Source of the DNA: Syntrophaceae bacterium
GTDB taxonomy: Bacteria; Desulfobacterota; Syntrophia; Syntrophales; Smithellaceae
Reading direction: 5' to 3'
Assembly (NCBI GenBank): GCA_018056765.1
Contig: JAGPFA010000008.1
Span: forward strand, 1 to 64,000
Length of the DNA: 64,000 nt
Part shown: positions 9,203-18,208 of the stretch, piece by piece
Layout of the letters: each line of letters starts with the position of its first letter
How positions within the stretch are numbered: position 1 is the stretch's first letter
Program-made: the position numbers and the translations under genes
The notes under the pieces: model-generated
Database searches by the model: none
The model's input: only the letters and a program-made list of their open reading frames with translations
Told to the model about the DNA's origin: nothing

Positions 9203-9970
9203 TTAAGCAGTGCGCTTGCGGATTACTTCTTTGCACAAGGCGAGATAGTCCTCTGCGCCGTGGCTTCTGGGTGAGTACTCAAAAATGGACTGGCCAAAAC
9301 TGGGTGCTTCGGCTACGGCGATGTTTTCGCGTATCACTGATTTGAATACACGGTTTCCGAAGCGTTCCCTTACCTTGTTCATGATGGCGTTATTGAGCTT
9401 TTTACGCCCGTCGTGGCGCATGGTGATAATCCGGTAGGATGGTCCCTGACGAGAGTATTTCTTTTTGATTTCTTCGATCATATTCAGCAGCCTGCTCATG
9501 CCTTTGAGGGCGAGAAACTCCATCTGCAGGGGGATGAATACTTCCCGGCAGGCCACCAGTGCATTGACGGTCAAAAGCCCGGAGGCGGGCGGGCAGTCGA
9601 TGATGATATATTCAAAATTACGTGCGGAAGTCAGACATTTTTGTAAAAAAGCTTCCTTGCCCGGCCGGGAGGCGATCTCCGTCTCCAGTTCCGCCAGTTC
9701 CGGGCTGCCGGGCAGAACTTTCATTCCTTTTGTTTCAATCAGGGCCGCGGCAAGGGGGATCTCACCTTTCATTACGTGATAAACCGTGTTTTTTAATTCA
9801 CGGGCGTCCAGGCCCAATGAATAAGTCAGATGAGCCTGGGGATCAAAATCGATAACCAATACTTTTTTCTTAAGCATGGTGAGACCGGCGGCGATGTTAA
9901 GAGCGCTGGTTGTTTTGCCCACGCCTCCTTTTTGGTTACAAAAGGCAATGACGTCAGGGGTGGTCATCAT
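9203..9970 (-). CDS. ParA/Soj-family partitioning ATPase
   Basis: A 255-residue MinD/ParA-type ATPase. The deviant Walker A box KGGVGKTT begins at residue 14 (with the signature Lys), Walker A' lies in VIDFDPQAH, and Walker B in IIIDCPPASG. Such proteins form ATP-dependent dimers that position DNA or protein clusters. I chose the ATGATG at 9970, which follows GGAGG with a 12-base gap; an upstream in-frame start lies inside the preceding gene. The gene is the last of a cheW / hydrolase / parA operon and overlaps the hydrolase gene by 17 bases. There is no parB nearby, so positioning of a chemotaxis array (as ParC/PpfA do elsewhere) is more likely than chromosome segregation. Confidence 0.85.
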   Translation of the reverse strand: MMTTPDVIAFCNQKGGVGKTTSALNIAAGLTMLKKKVLVIDFDPQAHLTYSLGLDARELKNTVYHVMKGEIPLAAALIETKGMKVLPGSPELAELETEIASRPGKEAFLQKCLTSARNFEYIIIDCPPASGLLTVNALVACREVFIPLQMEFLALKGMSRLLNMIEEIKKKYSRQGPSYRIITMRHDGRKKLNNAIMNKVRERFGNRVFKSVIRENIAVAEAPSFGQSIFEYSPRSHGAEDYLALCKEVIRKRTA

Positions 9971-10889
9971 GATCAGTATGGTCCTCCTTGGCGGCAATCT
10001 CTTTGACGAAGCCGTTGATGAGCGCGGCGATTTCAGACGGTTTTTGCATGGGGATTAAATGCCCGGCTTCCGGAACGACCGCGTACTTACCCCGTTGCAA
10101 CAGAGAAACGGCGCGCTGTATATCGACCAGCCCGATATTGGGGCTTTTTCCACCTTCAATGACCAGAGTGGGACATTCTATTGCGGAAAGAAGCGGCCAG
10201 GGATTACGACTCATACCGCCCATAAACAAGGCTGCCTCGCTTTGAGGGGTGCAGGCCAGTTGCACATCTCCCTCCGGCATTTTTTCCAGGCCGTAATTTT
10301 TGTACAAATCCAGGACGTCTTTGTCCCAGTCTGAAAAGAGCGGACGGGAATGCAGATAAGATGTGGCCTCGTCCACGTTTTTCCAGCGGTTCAGTCGCTT
10401 GATTGATTTGGAAGCCAGCGGATGGTCCTCGACTTTAATGTTCAGCTCGTAGAATTCCTCAGGCAGCAGTATCGGTTCGATAAGAATCATGCCACGAGGC
10501 TTTACGTCAAAGGACGCCGCGGTTATAATTGAAACTGTCGCCCCCATGGAATGGCCGATCATCAGGGGCTGGTCAATGTCACAGGCGCGGCAGAAAGAAG
10601 AAAGATCGCGTGCGATGTCGTTCCAGCTTAATCCCCCGTTATGAGGATCTCCCTCGCGATAGTTGCATATATACGGCGCCCAAATGGCATCGGCAAAGTT
10701 CAGTTCCTGGATAACCGGATGCCACAGCCACGGCAGGAATCCGGTCGCATGGCAAAAGACAGTTTTCCCTCCGTTACCCTGGTAATGGAGATAAGGAAGT
10801 TCCGCTCCGCCGACGTTCTGACTTTCAAGCTTGGGGATTGCTTTCCCCCTTCCCGGATGGCTATTACTGGTCATGGTGTCGCTATGCAT
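9954..10889 (-). CDS. Alpha/beta hydrolase between cheW and parA
   Basis: A 311-residue alpha/beta hydrolase. The oxyanion region is VFCHATGFLPWLW, the nucleophile elbow IGHSMGATVS, the acid probably lies in CPTLVIEGGKS and the His in VPEAGHLIPMQ. It has the general shape of proline iminopeptidase or epoxide-hydrolase-like esterases; the substrate is unknown. The ATG at 10889 shares one base with the cheW stop (TGATG), implying translational coupling. Its own 3' end overlaps parA. The tight packing suggests co-expression, but no functional link between a hydrolase and chemotaxis can be shown. Confidence 0.8.
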   Translation of the reverse strand: MHSDTMTSNSHPGRGKAIPKLESQNVGGAELPYLHYQGNGGKTVFCHATGFLPWLWHPVIQELNFADAIWAPYICNYREGDPHNGGLSWNDIARDLSSFCRACDIDQPLMIGHSMGATVSIITAASFDVKPRGMILIEPILLPEEFYELNIKVEDHPLASKSIKRLNRWKNVDEATSYLHSRPLFSDWDKDVLDLYKNYGLEKMPEGDVQLACTPQSEAALFMGGMSRNPWPLLSAIECPTLVIEGGKSPNIGLVDIQRAVSLLQRGKYAVVPEAGHLIPMQKPSEIAALINGFVKEIAAKEDHTDHDDHP

Positions 10890-11401
10890 CACAGAATTCC
10901 GCTTGCCGCCTCCAATTCTTCTGCGGACAGGATTTTATCGATATCCAGAAGGATTTTTATCCCGTCGCCTGCTTTTGCCATTCCCAGGATAAACGCAGTG
11001 TTGAGGCGGGTGCCAAAGGAGGGAGTTGGTTCGATATCGGTTCCCTTGATGTTGAGAACCTCTGAGACGGAATCAACCACAAATCCCATGATAATCGTTC
11101 CCTGCTTTGCAGCTATCTCTACGACGACGATACATGTCCTTTCTGTGAATTCCGCAGTGGAAAGTGAAAACCTGAGGCGCAGGTCGATCACGGGAATCAC
11201 TTTGCCGCGTAAATTGATAACGCCCTTGATGTAGGAGGGAGTTTGGGGCACGACGGTAATCGGCATGATGCCGATGATTTCTTTAACTTTCAGGATTTCA
11301 ATGCCATATTCCTCTCCGGCGAGGCAGAAGGTCAGATACTTCCCCTCCCTGTCTGTCATCACCTGAAGAGCCTGATCCATGACTTTTGTTCCTTCCGCCA
11401 T
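10889..11401 (-). CDS. cheW: Chemotaxis coupling protein CheW
   Basis: A 170-residue CheW-domain protein. After about 20 variable residues comes YLTFCLAGEEYGIEILKVKEI, then the classic SH3-like core IKGVINLRGKVIPVIDLRLR and FVVDSVSEVLNI. CheW links chemoreceptors to the CheA kinase on the inner face of the membrane. I chose the ATG at 11401 because AAAGGAG lies 6 bases upstream; an ORF extension adds 37 unlikely residues. It is first in the cheW / hydrolase / parA operon. No other che genes are in the window. Confidence 0.92.
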   Translation of the reverse strand: MAEGTKVMDQALQVMTDREGKYLTFCLAGEEYGIEILKVKEIIGIMPITVVPQTPSYIKGVINLRGKVIPVIDLRLRFSLSTAEFTERTCIVVVEIAAKQGTIIMGFVVDSVSEVLNIKGTDIEPTPSFGTRLNTAFILGMAKAGDGIKILLDIDKILSAEELEAASGIL

Positions 11402-12161
11402 TTTGATCTCCTTTCTCCATTGTTGACGGTGCGTCACTTTGGTTTTTACGTGCCGCAAGATTTTTGAAATGCCAACCCGCTGCCAGCCGACTGTTTTACA
11501 GGAGGAGGGCACTGCGAACGGGGATGCATTTCTTGTCCAGGCGCGTTTCGGTCTGGCGGCACAAAAAGTAACAGGCAGCGTCTTTGCTCGATGCCCAAAT
11601 GCCGATGGGACTCTGCATTTGTTCCCGAACTTTTCCCGCGACTCTTACTTTAGCATACATCTAAATGTATAACAATCCTCCGTGGTGCCCTGCCTGCCCC
11701 GGCCTGTGGAACTCTCCACCATCTTTATTGCAAATGGGTAATACCAGAGCTTTGAAAAACTACACTTATTCGTCATGCCCGCGCGAAATCGGGGGGCCGG
11801 CATCCAGAAAGCTTTGAAATAACTGGATTCCCGCCTGCTTCGACAGGCTCAGCAACCAGCGGGAATGACAATATTGTTGTTTTTATGTGGTTATGCAAAC
11901 GTCTCAATACATACCAAGATGGCGTTTTCGCAAATGTTGTAAAACCCTTTGGATGAAATCAGCCGTTTGTTTTCAATAAAAGCAATTTCCCCCGGCTCAC
12001 TCGCCTTGTTTTAGGGCTTTCGTAAAGTTCGTGAGGTAATCTACACGAAATCGCCGTGAATGCAAAATAAAAAGAAACATCTATGAAGGGTGGGCACCTG
12101 TTTGTCTTGCCTGCGGGGGGAAAAAAGATTATATTCTGGATGATCGGTTCAGAGGTGTTTT
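11402..12161. other. Intergenic region with a dispersed palindromic repeat
   Basis: No supported gene. It lies between the divergent cheW operon and the NlpC/P60 gene. A 99-bp dispersed repeat occupies 11771-11869. Frames in 11439-11672 lack ribosome sites and protein-like composition. Confidence 0.45.
11771..11869. repeat. Dispersed intergenic repeat with inverted ends
   Basis: A 99-bp unit bounded by GTCATGCCCGC and GCGGGAATGAC, which are near-perfect inverted complements. Its left 40 bases recur almost identically at 18478-18518 and 24392-24432. Its right half contains TTCGACAGGCTCAG, also seen in inverted form near 24200. This resembles the REP/MITE-like intergenic repeats common in deltaproteobacteria. 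Confidence 0.75.
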
Positions 12162-13508
12162 ATGAAAAAAGTTGCGTATTTGTCGGTTTTTTTTCTTTTG
12201 CTGGCTGGCTGTCTGTCTGTGCCGGAGAGTATCCGTGATGTGCGCGAATTACCGCAGGACCACGCCTCGTTTCTGTCACCGGAAGCGGCAGAAGAAGAAT
12301 TTCTCGGCCAGGCCGACCAGGCACGGATGGACGAAGATTTTAACATTATTTTCTTTTCTGTGTGGCATCAGGAAAGGCCGTTTTATGCACGTCCGGAAAA
12401 GGTTGGCCAGGATTTCATCAAATACAACTTCAAGCCTGGCTACGGGGAAAATAAACGAAAACTTCCTTCTTCCTGGATAAAAAAACTACGGGAAAATGCC
12501 GTACTGGTGCAATACCCGAATGCGCTGGTACGGGGCATCACCATCCGCAACACGAACCTGAGAGAATTGCCGACGAACTCGCCACACTTTACCAGGCCGG
12601 ATAGCGACAGCGACGGATGGCCGTTTGACAATTTGCAGCGTTCAGCGGTCGCGGCCAACACCCCGGTGTTTGTCTGCCATTTCAGTGCGGACAGGGCCTG
12701 GGCGCTTGTGGAGACATCATTTACGTTCGGCTGGATTCCCGCCGAAGATTTTGCACTGGTGGACGAAGATTTTGTCCGGAGATGGGAATCGGGCCGTTAT
12801 GCCGTCATTATCCGCGATCGGACTCCGGTTTTGGATGAAGGAGGCAGGTTCGTGTTTATGTCATCCGTGGGTCATGTTTTTCCGATGAATGACCGCCGGG
12901 ATGATAAAGTTCGTATTTTTATCGCGGTTGCGGGACCGGACGGACAGGCACTGATCAGGCAGGGTGTTGTGCCGGACACGGCGGCGGCGGCCAAACCGTT
13001 TAGGATGAACCGGTTGAACGCGGTGCGGGTTGCCAATGAAATGATCGGCGAGCCTTATGGATGGGGGGGGCTTTATGGAAACCGGGATTGCTCCGCCATG
13101 ACCCGTGATTTTTACACGGTATTCGGTATCTGGCTGCCGCGCCACTCGGAGGATCAGGTGCGTGAGGCCGGTATTTTCATTGACCTGCAAGGGCTTACCC
13201 CCGGGGAAAAAGAAAAAGTCATCCTGGAAAAAGGTGTTCCTTATCTGAGCCTCTTGTGGCGCAGGGGGCATGTGATGCTCTACATCGGGGCGAAAGAAGG
13301 CCGTGCTCTTATTTTCCACAATATCTGGGGTTTGCGGACGAAAGATCTGCGGGGGCGGGAAGGACGTAAAATCATCGGGCAGGCCGTCATTACCACGCTC
13401 GAGCCGGGTCGCGAGCTTCTCAACACAGACAGAGAGGCCGGCACTTTGCTGGATAATATCACGGCGATGAATGTTCTGAAACCAGTTTCCGGAGAAACCA
13501 GCCATTGA
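12162..13508 (+). CDS. NlpC/P60 cell-wall peptidase lipoprotein with SH3 domains
   Basis: A 448-residue envelope protein. The N-terminus is a lipoprotein signal (FFLLLAGC, lipid-anchored Cys at residue 17). Residues about 30-130 match the N-terminal helper domain of SH3-type NlpC enzymes, residues about 130-280 hold two SH3-like segments, and residues about 290-410 form the NlpC/P60 peptidase. The catalytic Cys sits in RDCSAMTRDFY (about 310), the His in RRGHVMLYIG (about 370) and a third polar residue in IFHNIWG. Relatives cleave gamma-D-glutamyl-diamino acid bonds in murein peptides, often for recycling. The gene overlaps truA by 4 bases, so the two are co-translated. Confidence 0.88.
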   Translation: MKKVAYLSVFFLLLAGCLSVPESIRDVRELPQDHASFLSPEAAEEEFLGQADQARMDEDFNIIFFSVWHQERPFYARPEKVGQDFIKYNFKPGYGENKRKLPSSWIKKLRENAVLVQYPNALVRGITIRNTNLRELPTNSPHFTRPDSDSDGWPFDNLQRSAVAANTPVFVCHFSADRAWALVETSFTFGWIPAEDFALVDEDFVRRWESGRYAVIIRDRTPVLDEGGRFVFMSSVGHVFPMNDRRDDKVRIFIAVAGPDGQALIRQGVVPDTAAAAKPFRMNRLNAVRVANEMIGEPYGWGGLYGNRDCSAMTRDFYTVFGIWLPRHSEDQVREAGIFIDLQGLTPGEKEKVILEKGVPYLSLLWRRGHVMLYIGAKEGRALIFHNIWGLRTKDLRGREGRKIIGQAVITTLEPGRELLNTDREAGTLLDNITAMNVLKPVSGETSH

Positions 13509-14278
13509 ACAAATATAAAATCATCCTGGAATATGACGGTACCGGTTACAGAGGCTGGCAGATTCAAAAAAACGCCAAAACCGTCCAGGGAGCACTGATT
13601 ACCGCCGCGGAAAAGTTTCTGAATTCGCCCGTCGAAATTCATGGCGCAGGTCGCACGGACGCGGGGGTTCATGCTCTTGAGCAGGTGGCTCACCTGGAGA
13701 GCGCTAAAAAAATCAATTGTGAAACTCTGCGGATCGGTCTGAACGATTTGCTTCCTTCCACCATCAATATCCTGTCCGTGGAAAATGCCCATCCTCGTTT
13801 CCATGCCCGCCACTCGGCCTGTGGCCGCAGTTATCTGTACCTGATCGCCGCGCGGCGGAGTGCATTTGCCAAGAGGTATGTTTGGTGGGTTCGGGACGAC
13901 CTTGATGTCTTAGCCATGAAGCGGACTCTGCATATATTTGAGGGGTTTCATGATTTTGCCTCCTTTGCCGACAAAAGAATGGACAAACATGTTTCGACAA
14001 AGGTGGCGGTAGAACTCATCGAGCTTCACAAGCTTGAAAACATGTTGGTGATACGGATCGTCGGCTCGCATTTTTTATGGAAGATGGTCAGACGTATCGT
14101 GGGGGTGGCGGTTGAGGCAGGACGCGGAGCACTCACCGCGGCCGAAGCAAAGTCAATGCTAAGTGCTTATTCGGAAATTCCGGCGCGCTGTACAGCCCCG
14201 CCATCCGGGCTATTTCTGGAAAAGGTCTTATACGAAGGAGACTCACTACCGGAGCTACGCACACCGGTCATCTTGTAA
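13505..14278 (+). CDS. truA: tRNA pseudouridine(38-40) synthase TruA
   Basis: A 257-residue TruA, full length for the family. The catalytic Asp is in GAGRTDAGVHA (about residue 52). YDGTGYRGWQIQ at the start and FLWKMVRRIVG near residue 190 are standard family motifs. It isomerises uridines 38-40 in the anticodon stem of many tRNAs. The start is TTG, overlapping the stop of the preceding peptidase gene (ATTGA), consistent with translational coupling. The pairing with an NlpC/P60 gene probably has no functional meaning. Confidence 0.95.
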   Translation: MNKYKIILEYDGTGYRGWQIQKNAKTVQGALITAAEKFLNSPVEIHGAGRTDAGVHALEQVAHLESAKKINCETLRIGLNDLLPSTINILSVENAHPRFHARHSACGRSYLYLIAARRSAFAKRYVWWVRDDLDVLAMKRTLHIFEGFHDFASFADKRMDKHVSTKVAVELIELHKLENMLVIRIVGSHFLWKMVRRIVGVAVEAGRGALTAAEAKSMLSAYSEIPARCTAPPSGLFLEKVLYEGDSLPELRTPVIL

Positions 14279-14637
14279 AGATAATAGTTTATTTCCTGCC
14301 CGCCTAAAATGGTTGTATGCGGCGTGCCGGAGAAAGAAATTCGGTATTTTCAGAGCTTTGCCCTCCTTAAAGCGCCGCCTTATCTCCGGAGCAAGTAAAT
14401 ATTTCGTGATCTTTCAGAAAACCTTTTTTGCTCATCGATTTATAAAACATGTGAGAAACAGACAGAACCCTTGCCGACTGCCGGGGTGTCTCAACGGGAA
14501 GGGCGTCCCCGATGTAAAATGATGGCCGCGTGTGCCGTATCGTGAGGATGAGGATTTTTTAGATTCGGGATTGTATCGGGGCAAGTCAATTGTCGCCCCC
14601 AAAGCCGTGCGGCAACGAGTGGGGCAATGGGGCTCAT
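14279..14637. other. Convergent intergenic stretch
   Basis: About 360 bases between truA and the 3' end of the minus-strand acyltransferase gene. I see no gene and no strong terminator; a frame running out of truA (14163-14522) is a shadow. Confidence 0.4.
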
Positions 14638-16845
14638 TCAGCGTAAAACGTCCTTTAAAAACATCAGCACTTTTTCCTTGACTTCTTCAGAGGCATCCCC
14701 GCGTAAAATACCGTGATGGTCGGCGGGAACCTGAACCAGCTGCTTGGCGGAAGAACCAACGAGCGAAAATATTTCCGTTCCACTTACCGGGTTGACCACC
14801 GGGTCATCCGATCCCTGAATCACCAGCGCGGGTGTCCGGACATCACCGAGCCTCCCCTTGACGTATCTCATGAGGCGTCCCAGCTCATACACACCGCTGA
14901 CGGGATTGCGTGTGTAATTGATGTGAGGATTTTCCGGTCGGTTGGCGACATAATCCAGCCTCACTTTTTTGATGCGCAAAGCTGAGAACATTTTATTCCA
15001 GGCGTGCACCAGCGGACTGAAACGGGCCGATGTGTCTTGCAGACGGGCAGGGCCGTTTATTGAGACGACGCCGGAAAACTTGTCCGGCTTGTTGGCCGCC
15101 TGTAAAAGGGCCACACCGGCGCCGGTGGAAAAACCTATGATGGCAAAAGACTTCACTGTGTTCTTCATGATAATGTAGGCACGGTTCACAGATTCATACC
15201 ATTCCGGCCAGCTCCTGAGCGACAGATCTTCCGGCGCAGTACCGTGACCCTTTAGTCTTGCCGCATAAACACTATAGCCCTTGCGTTTCAAAAAGACCGC
15301 CAGCGGTCGGATTTCTTCGGGCGCCGCCATGTAGCCATGCACTAAAATGACGCCACGATTGCGCCATAACGAGCGCCACAGAAAAGGGGCGCCGATCACG
15401 GCAGGCTTGCTTTCCTCGTGGATATAATGATGCTCATAATCCTGCTCAAAGGCACGCCGGTCATCATCCAGAAAATGATTCCTGATCTTTCGCCTGACAA
15501 GACCGGGCGGGATAAGCATAAGACGATCCAGTCTTTTTGTCAGCTCATCCAGTGGTTCAATTTCATTTTTCAGAACCAAAACGATGTTGTCCTTGCGGAT
15601 GGTGTGGAAGTGGAAATTTTTACGGAATCGTTGACGGTTTTTAATAATTAAACCTTCAGATCGTGTCAGCAACCCGTCATCTGAGGCATCGCGCATGAAA
15701 TTTTCGTATTTTTTATGTTCGTCGTCGGTGAGCAGATGGATTTGATCATGTCCCAGCGACTGATGGTAGTTGGCGAAGCCGGTTTTCATGAGCTGCTCAA
15801 CCGCCAGATAAATCCGGTTTTTGAGGTCACTCTCGGCAAAATGCCGCCTTTTGTATTTCGAAATGATGTAAGAGGCCAGATGGTCATGGTTGACGGTTGT
15901 CATGGAATAAATGGCGCGCATGTATTCATACATCAACTTTACATATATTTTTTTAAAAGGGGCGGCATATTTAAGCCCGGCGGGATCCAGATGAGGTCCT
16001 TCTTCGGCCAGCATCCGGCGAATGCCCTTTCCCTCGTCCAGGTATTTTTTTACCGCAATCGGAAGGCCGAGGTTAATATCGATATCGACACCGTCCGTAA
16101 CCATCGAACCTTCTACCAGCGCTTCCTCTTCCATACGGGCCGTGACGTCGTCCACAAAACGGTTGATCAGCTTGCTGATGACATTGTCTTTGGCGCGCAC
16201 CGGATAATAAGTTATATTCACCGGGACGATAAAGGTTTCTTTTTCGAGAATTGCATCGATATCAGCAGGATCCAAATGAAAGTGGCGGGCAATTTCGGCG
16301 ATAGATTTGCGATCACCTTTCTTTAAACAAGTGTGCAGTTCCTCGCGGATAAACTGTGAGCGCAGCGCAATTCGTCCTGCACCCGTATGCGGCGGCCGCC
16401 TGCCGGTGGCGGTATTGATCAGATATTTGCCCCGTTCGACGATCTTTTTGTCTTTGATCATACTTCCTTCAGGGAAAATGATCACTGGATTGCTGCCGGT
16501 AAGCAAAGCCCTGATCAGGATTTTATCACGGTCCGGATCTGAGGTGGAAACTCCTCCGGCCAGACTCAGGATGCGGCCGGCCCTGCCGGTGAAAAAAGAG
16601 GCATCGGCGAGTGAAACAGGAAACTTCCCGAGATGTTTTTTGATGACATACGGCATGATGACCGTTTCCATGCGCGTGAAATGATTGACGACGTACAGAA
16701 CAGGCTGATCAGGAACGTTTTGTATACCGTGCACGCGCACGTCGGTGCCGGAAGTTTTGAAAAGCACCTCCAGCGCGATCATGACTGTGCGTACCATCGC
16801 GTTGGAGATATTTGGTTGCGGCGGCGTCTGCTGGTTTTTTCCCAT
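14638..16845 (-). CDS. Fused PlsC-type acyltransferase and alpha/beta hydrolase
   Basis: A 735-residue two-domain protein. Residues about 25-260 form a glycerol-phosphate acyltransferase-like domain: H-x4-E in NHFTRMET (about residues 54-60) and a substrate motif in FPEGSMIKDKK. A helical linker (about 270-480) follows. Residues about 490-735 are a serine hydrolase like monoacylglycerol lipases: oxyanion VILVHGYMAAP, nucleophile IGFSTGAGV (about 570), acid in GSDDPV and His in PADHHGIL. An enzyme that both removes and adds acyl chains, i.e. lipid remodelling, is an inference. The start codon shares one base with the stop of the glycerophosphodiesterase gene upstream, which supports a role in glycerolipid turnover. 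Confidence 0.8.
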   Translation of the reverse strand: MGKNQQTPPQPNISNAMVRTVMIALEVLFKTSGTDVRVHGIQNVPDQPVLYVVNHFTRMETVIMPYVIKKHLGKFPVSLADASFFTGRAGRILSLAGGVSTSDPDRDKILIRALLTGSNPVIIFPEGSMIKDKKIVERGKYLINTATGRRPPHTGAGRIALRSQFIREELHTCLKKGDRKSIAEIARHFHLDPADIDAILEKETFIVPVNITYYPVRAKDNVISKLINRFVDDVTARMEEEALVEGSMVTDGVDIDINLGLPIAVKKYLDEGKGIRRMLAEEGPHLDPAGLKYAAPFKKIYVKLMYEYMRAIYSMTTVNHDHLASYIISKYKRRHFAESDLKNRIYLAVEQLMKTGFANYHQSLGHDQIHLLTDDEHKKYENFMRDASDDGLLTRSEGLIIKNRQRFRKNFHFHTIRKDNIVLVLKNEIEPLDELTKRLDRLMLIPPGLVRRKIRNHFLDDDRRAFEQDYEHHYIHEESKPAVIGAPFLWRSLWRNRGVILVHGYMAAPEEIRPLAVFLKRKGYSVYAARLKGHGTAPEDLSLRSWPEWYESVNRAYIIMKNTVKSFAIIGFSTGAGVALLQAANKPDKFSGVVSINGPARLQDTSARFSPLVHAWNKMFSALRIKKVRLDYVANRPENPHINYTRNPVSGVYELGRLMRYVKGRLGDVRTPALVIQGSDDPVVNPVSGTEIFSLVGSSAKQLVQVPADHHGILRGDASEEVKEKVLMFLKDVLR

Positions 16846-17645
16846 CAGAAATTCTCCAGTAAGCGCCTTAAGATATCCGGGCGGTCTGTAAAGATACCGT
16901 TTACACCGCGGGTGATCATTCGCATCATGCTTGGCTCATCGTTTGGCGAATAAACATTTACCGGGATGTTGTGTGCTTTCAGGTCGGCAAGTCTTTTCCT
17001 GGTAAGTTCGTGCTGTGAGCAATTGAAGGCATCTGCGTTCAGTGCCGCGACTATCTCCGACGGCCGGCGCCCATCGTCAAGCTTTTTGTCAAATAGAACA
17101 GCAACAGGTACGCGGCCGTCTATTTGTTTGATGTGCAAAACGGCGCGTGGATCAAAACTGGAGAAAACAGTATGTTCGCTCATGCCGGCAAGCTCGACGG
17201 CTTCGAGGCACTTTTCTTCTATCCCTCCGGAGATGGTCTGACCGACCGCTTCTGTCTTGATTTCAATATTGACAGCAATGCGCCCGCAGCACAGGCTTAA
17301 AACCTCGGCCAGTGTGGGGATTTTTTCTCCTTTGAATTTTTCATGAAACCACCTGCCTGCATCGAGCTCCTTGAGCTGCGACAGCTTATGGTCTTTCAGG
17401 CGGCCCCGTCCGTTTGTACATCGTGATATTTTTGCGTCGTGAAAAACAACAACCTCGTCGTCGGCGGTGAGCTGAACATCGAGCTCTACCATATCCGCTT
17501 CCTGGGCGATGGCACCTCTAAAAGAAGCAAGTGTGTTTTCTGGATAATAGGCGGATGCGCCACGGTGTGCGATGACGGTGCAGGGCTGTTTACCGGTGCC
17601 GCCTCGCTTATTTTTATAAACAAATTGATGATAAGGCTTGAACAT
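16845..17645 (-). CDS. Glycerophosphodiester phosphodiesterase
   Basis: A 266-residue GDPD-family enzyme that cleaves glycerophosphodiesters to glycerol-3-phosphate and an alcohol, using divalent metal. The signature IAHRGASAYYPENT (catalytic His and metal Glu) starts near residue 26, followed by ELDVQLTADDEVVVFHD, with the second His, and INIEIKTE. There is no signal peptide, so it is cytoplasmic, like UgpQ. ATG 17645 is preceded by AGGCGG; a longer frame adds 14 unlikely residues. It is coupled to the acyltransferase-hydrolase gene by a one-base overlap. Confidence 0.9.
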   Translation of the reverse strand: MFKPYHQFVYKNKRGGTGKQPCTVIAHRGASAYYPENTLASFRGAIAQEADMVELDVQLTADDEVVVFHDAKISRCTNGRGRLKDHKLSQLKELDAGRWFHEKFKGEKIPTLAEVLSLCCGRIAVNIEIKTEAVGQTISGGIEEKCLEAVELAGMSEHTVFSSFDPRAVLHIKQIDGRVPVAVLFDKKLDDGRRPSEIVAALNADAFNCSQHELTRKRLADLKAHNIPVNVYSPNDEPSMMRMITRGVNGIFTDRPDILRRLLENF

Positions 17646-17747
17646 AAAACACCGCCTGTGTCTGTAAACACCGCCTGACACAAGCATGGCATGCCAGGCG
17701 GCACCGCTGGGTGCACCGGCAGGTGGGATCTGCCTGGGCGGCCTTTC

Positions 17748-18113
17748 CTATTTCACCTGATTGGCACACACGGCGGAAAGAGAGGCATGGTTTTTTTCCA
17801 GGCAGCGGAAAACAGCACCGCCGGACTTGTCTGCATCAGAGCAAAAACGATCGATGTCCTTCTTACAGGCTTTTTTGAATTGTGCTGAATTTTCCTTTAC
17901 CACGGATATATGCTGTATACATTCATCAGTCAGATGGCGGCTGTATTGCCTCATACAGCGAAGCAGTCTGCCCTTGCCGGGCGGGACGCTTTTACAAAAT
18001 TTCTGGATATCCGCCTTGCAGGGACTATCTCTTCTCAGATCATCGGCGTGGGAAAATGATGACACACAGCACAAGATGACCATAACTGCCAGCGTTGATT
18101 TAAACACTTTCAT
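17748..18113 (-). CDS. Periplasmic Cys-rich repeat protein (GLG1/Cys_rich_FGFR type)
   Basis: A 121-residue secreted protein with a signal peptide (hydrophobic run TLAVMVILCCVSS, cleavage near SHA-DDL). The mature part has two copies of a four-cysteine repeat: C-x3-DIQKFC-KSVPPGKGRLLRC-...-C, then C-x3-DIDRFC-...-FRC-...-C. This is the pattern of the cysteine-rich domain first described in the animal Golgi protein GLG1 and also found in bacteria. The Cys probably form disulphides outside the cytoplasm. Function is unknown. ATG 18113 was chosen over a GTG three codons earlier because that GTG lies within the ribosome site AAGGGGTG. Confidence 0.75.
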   Translation of the reverse strand: MKVFKSTLAVMVILCCVSSFSHADDLRRDSPCKADIQKFCKSVPPGKGRLLRCMRQYSRHLTDECIQHISVVKENSAQFKKACKKDIDRFCSDADKSGGAVFRCLEKNHASLSAVCANQVK

Positions 18114-18208
18114 AATCGTCACCCCTTATTTTCAGCGATTTCCAATAATATAACATAATTGAGCTGTTTGCTGTTATTTTTTTTCAGATGAAACTAATTA
18201 TCTCAGGC

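Noticed and set aside
9203..9970. Chromosome-segregation parA near an origin
   Set aside because: No parB, parS, dnaA, gidA/rsmG or DnaA-box cluster nearby; the chemotaxis context fits better.
11439..11672. 77-codon frame upstream of cheW
   Set aside because: Starts inside the 5' region of cheW on the opposite strand; no ribosome site and no family resemblance.
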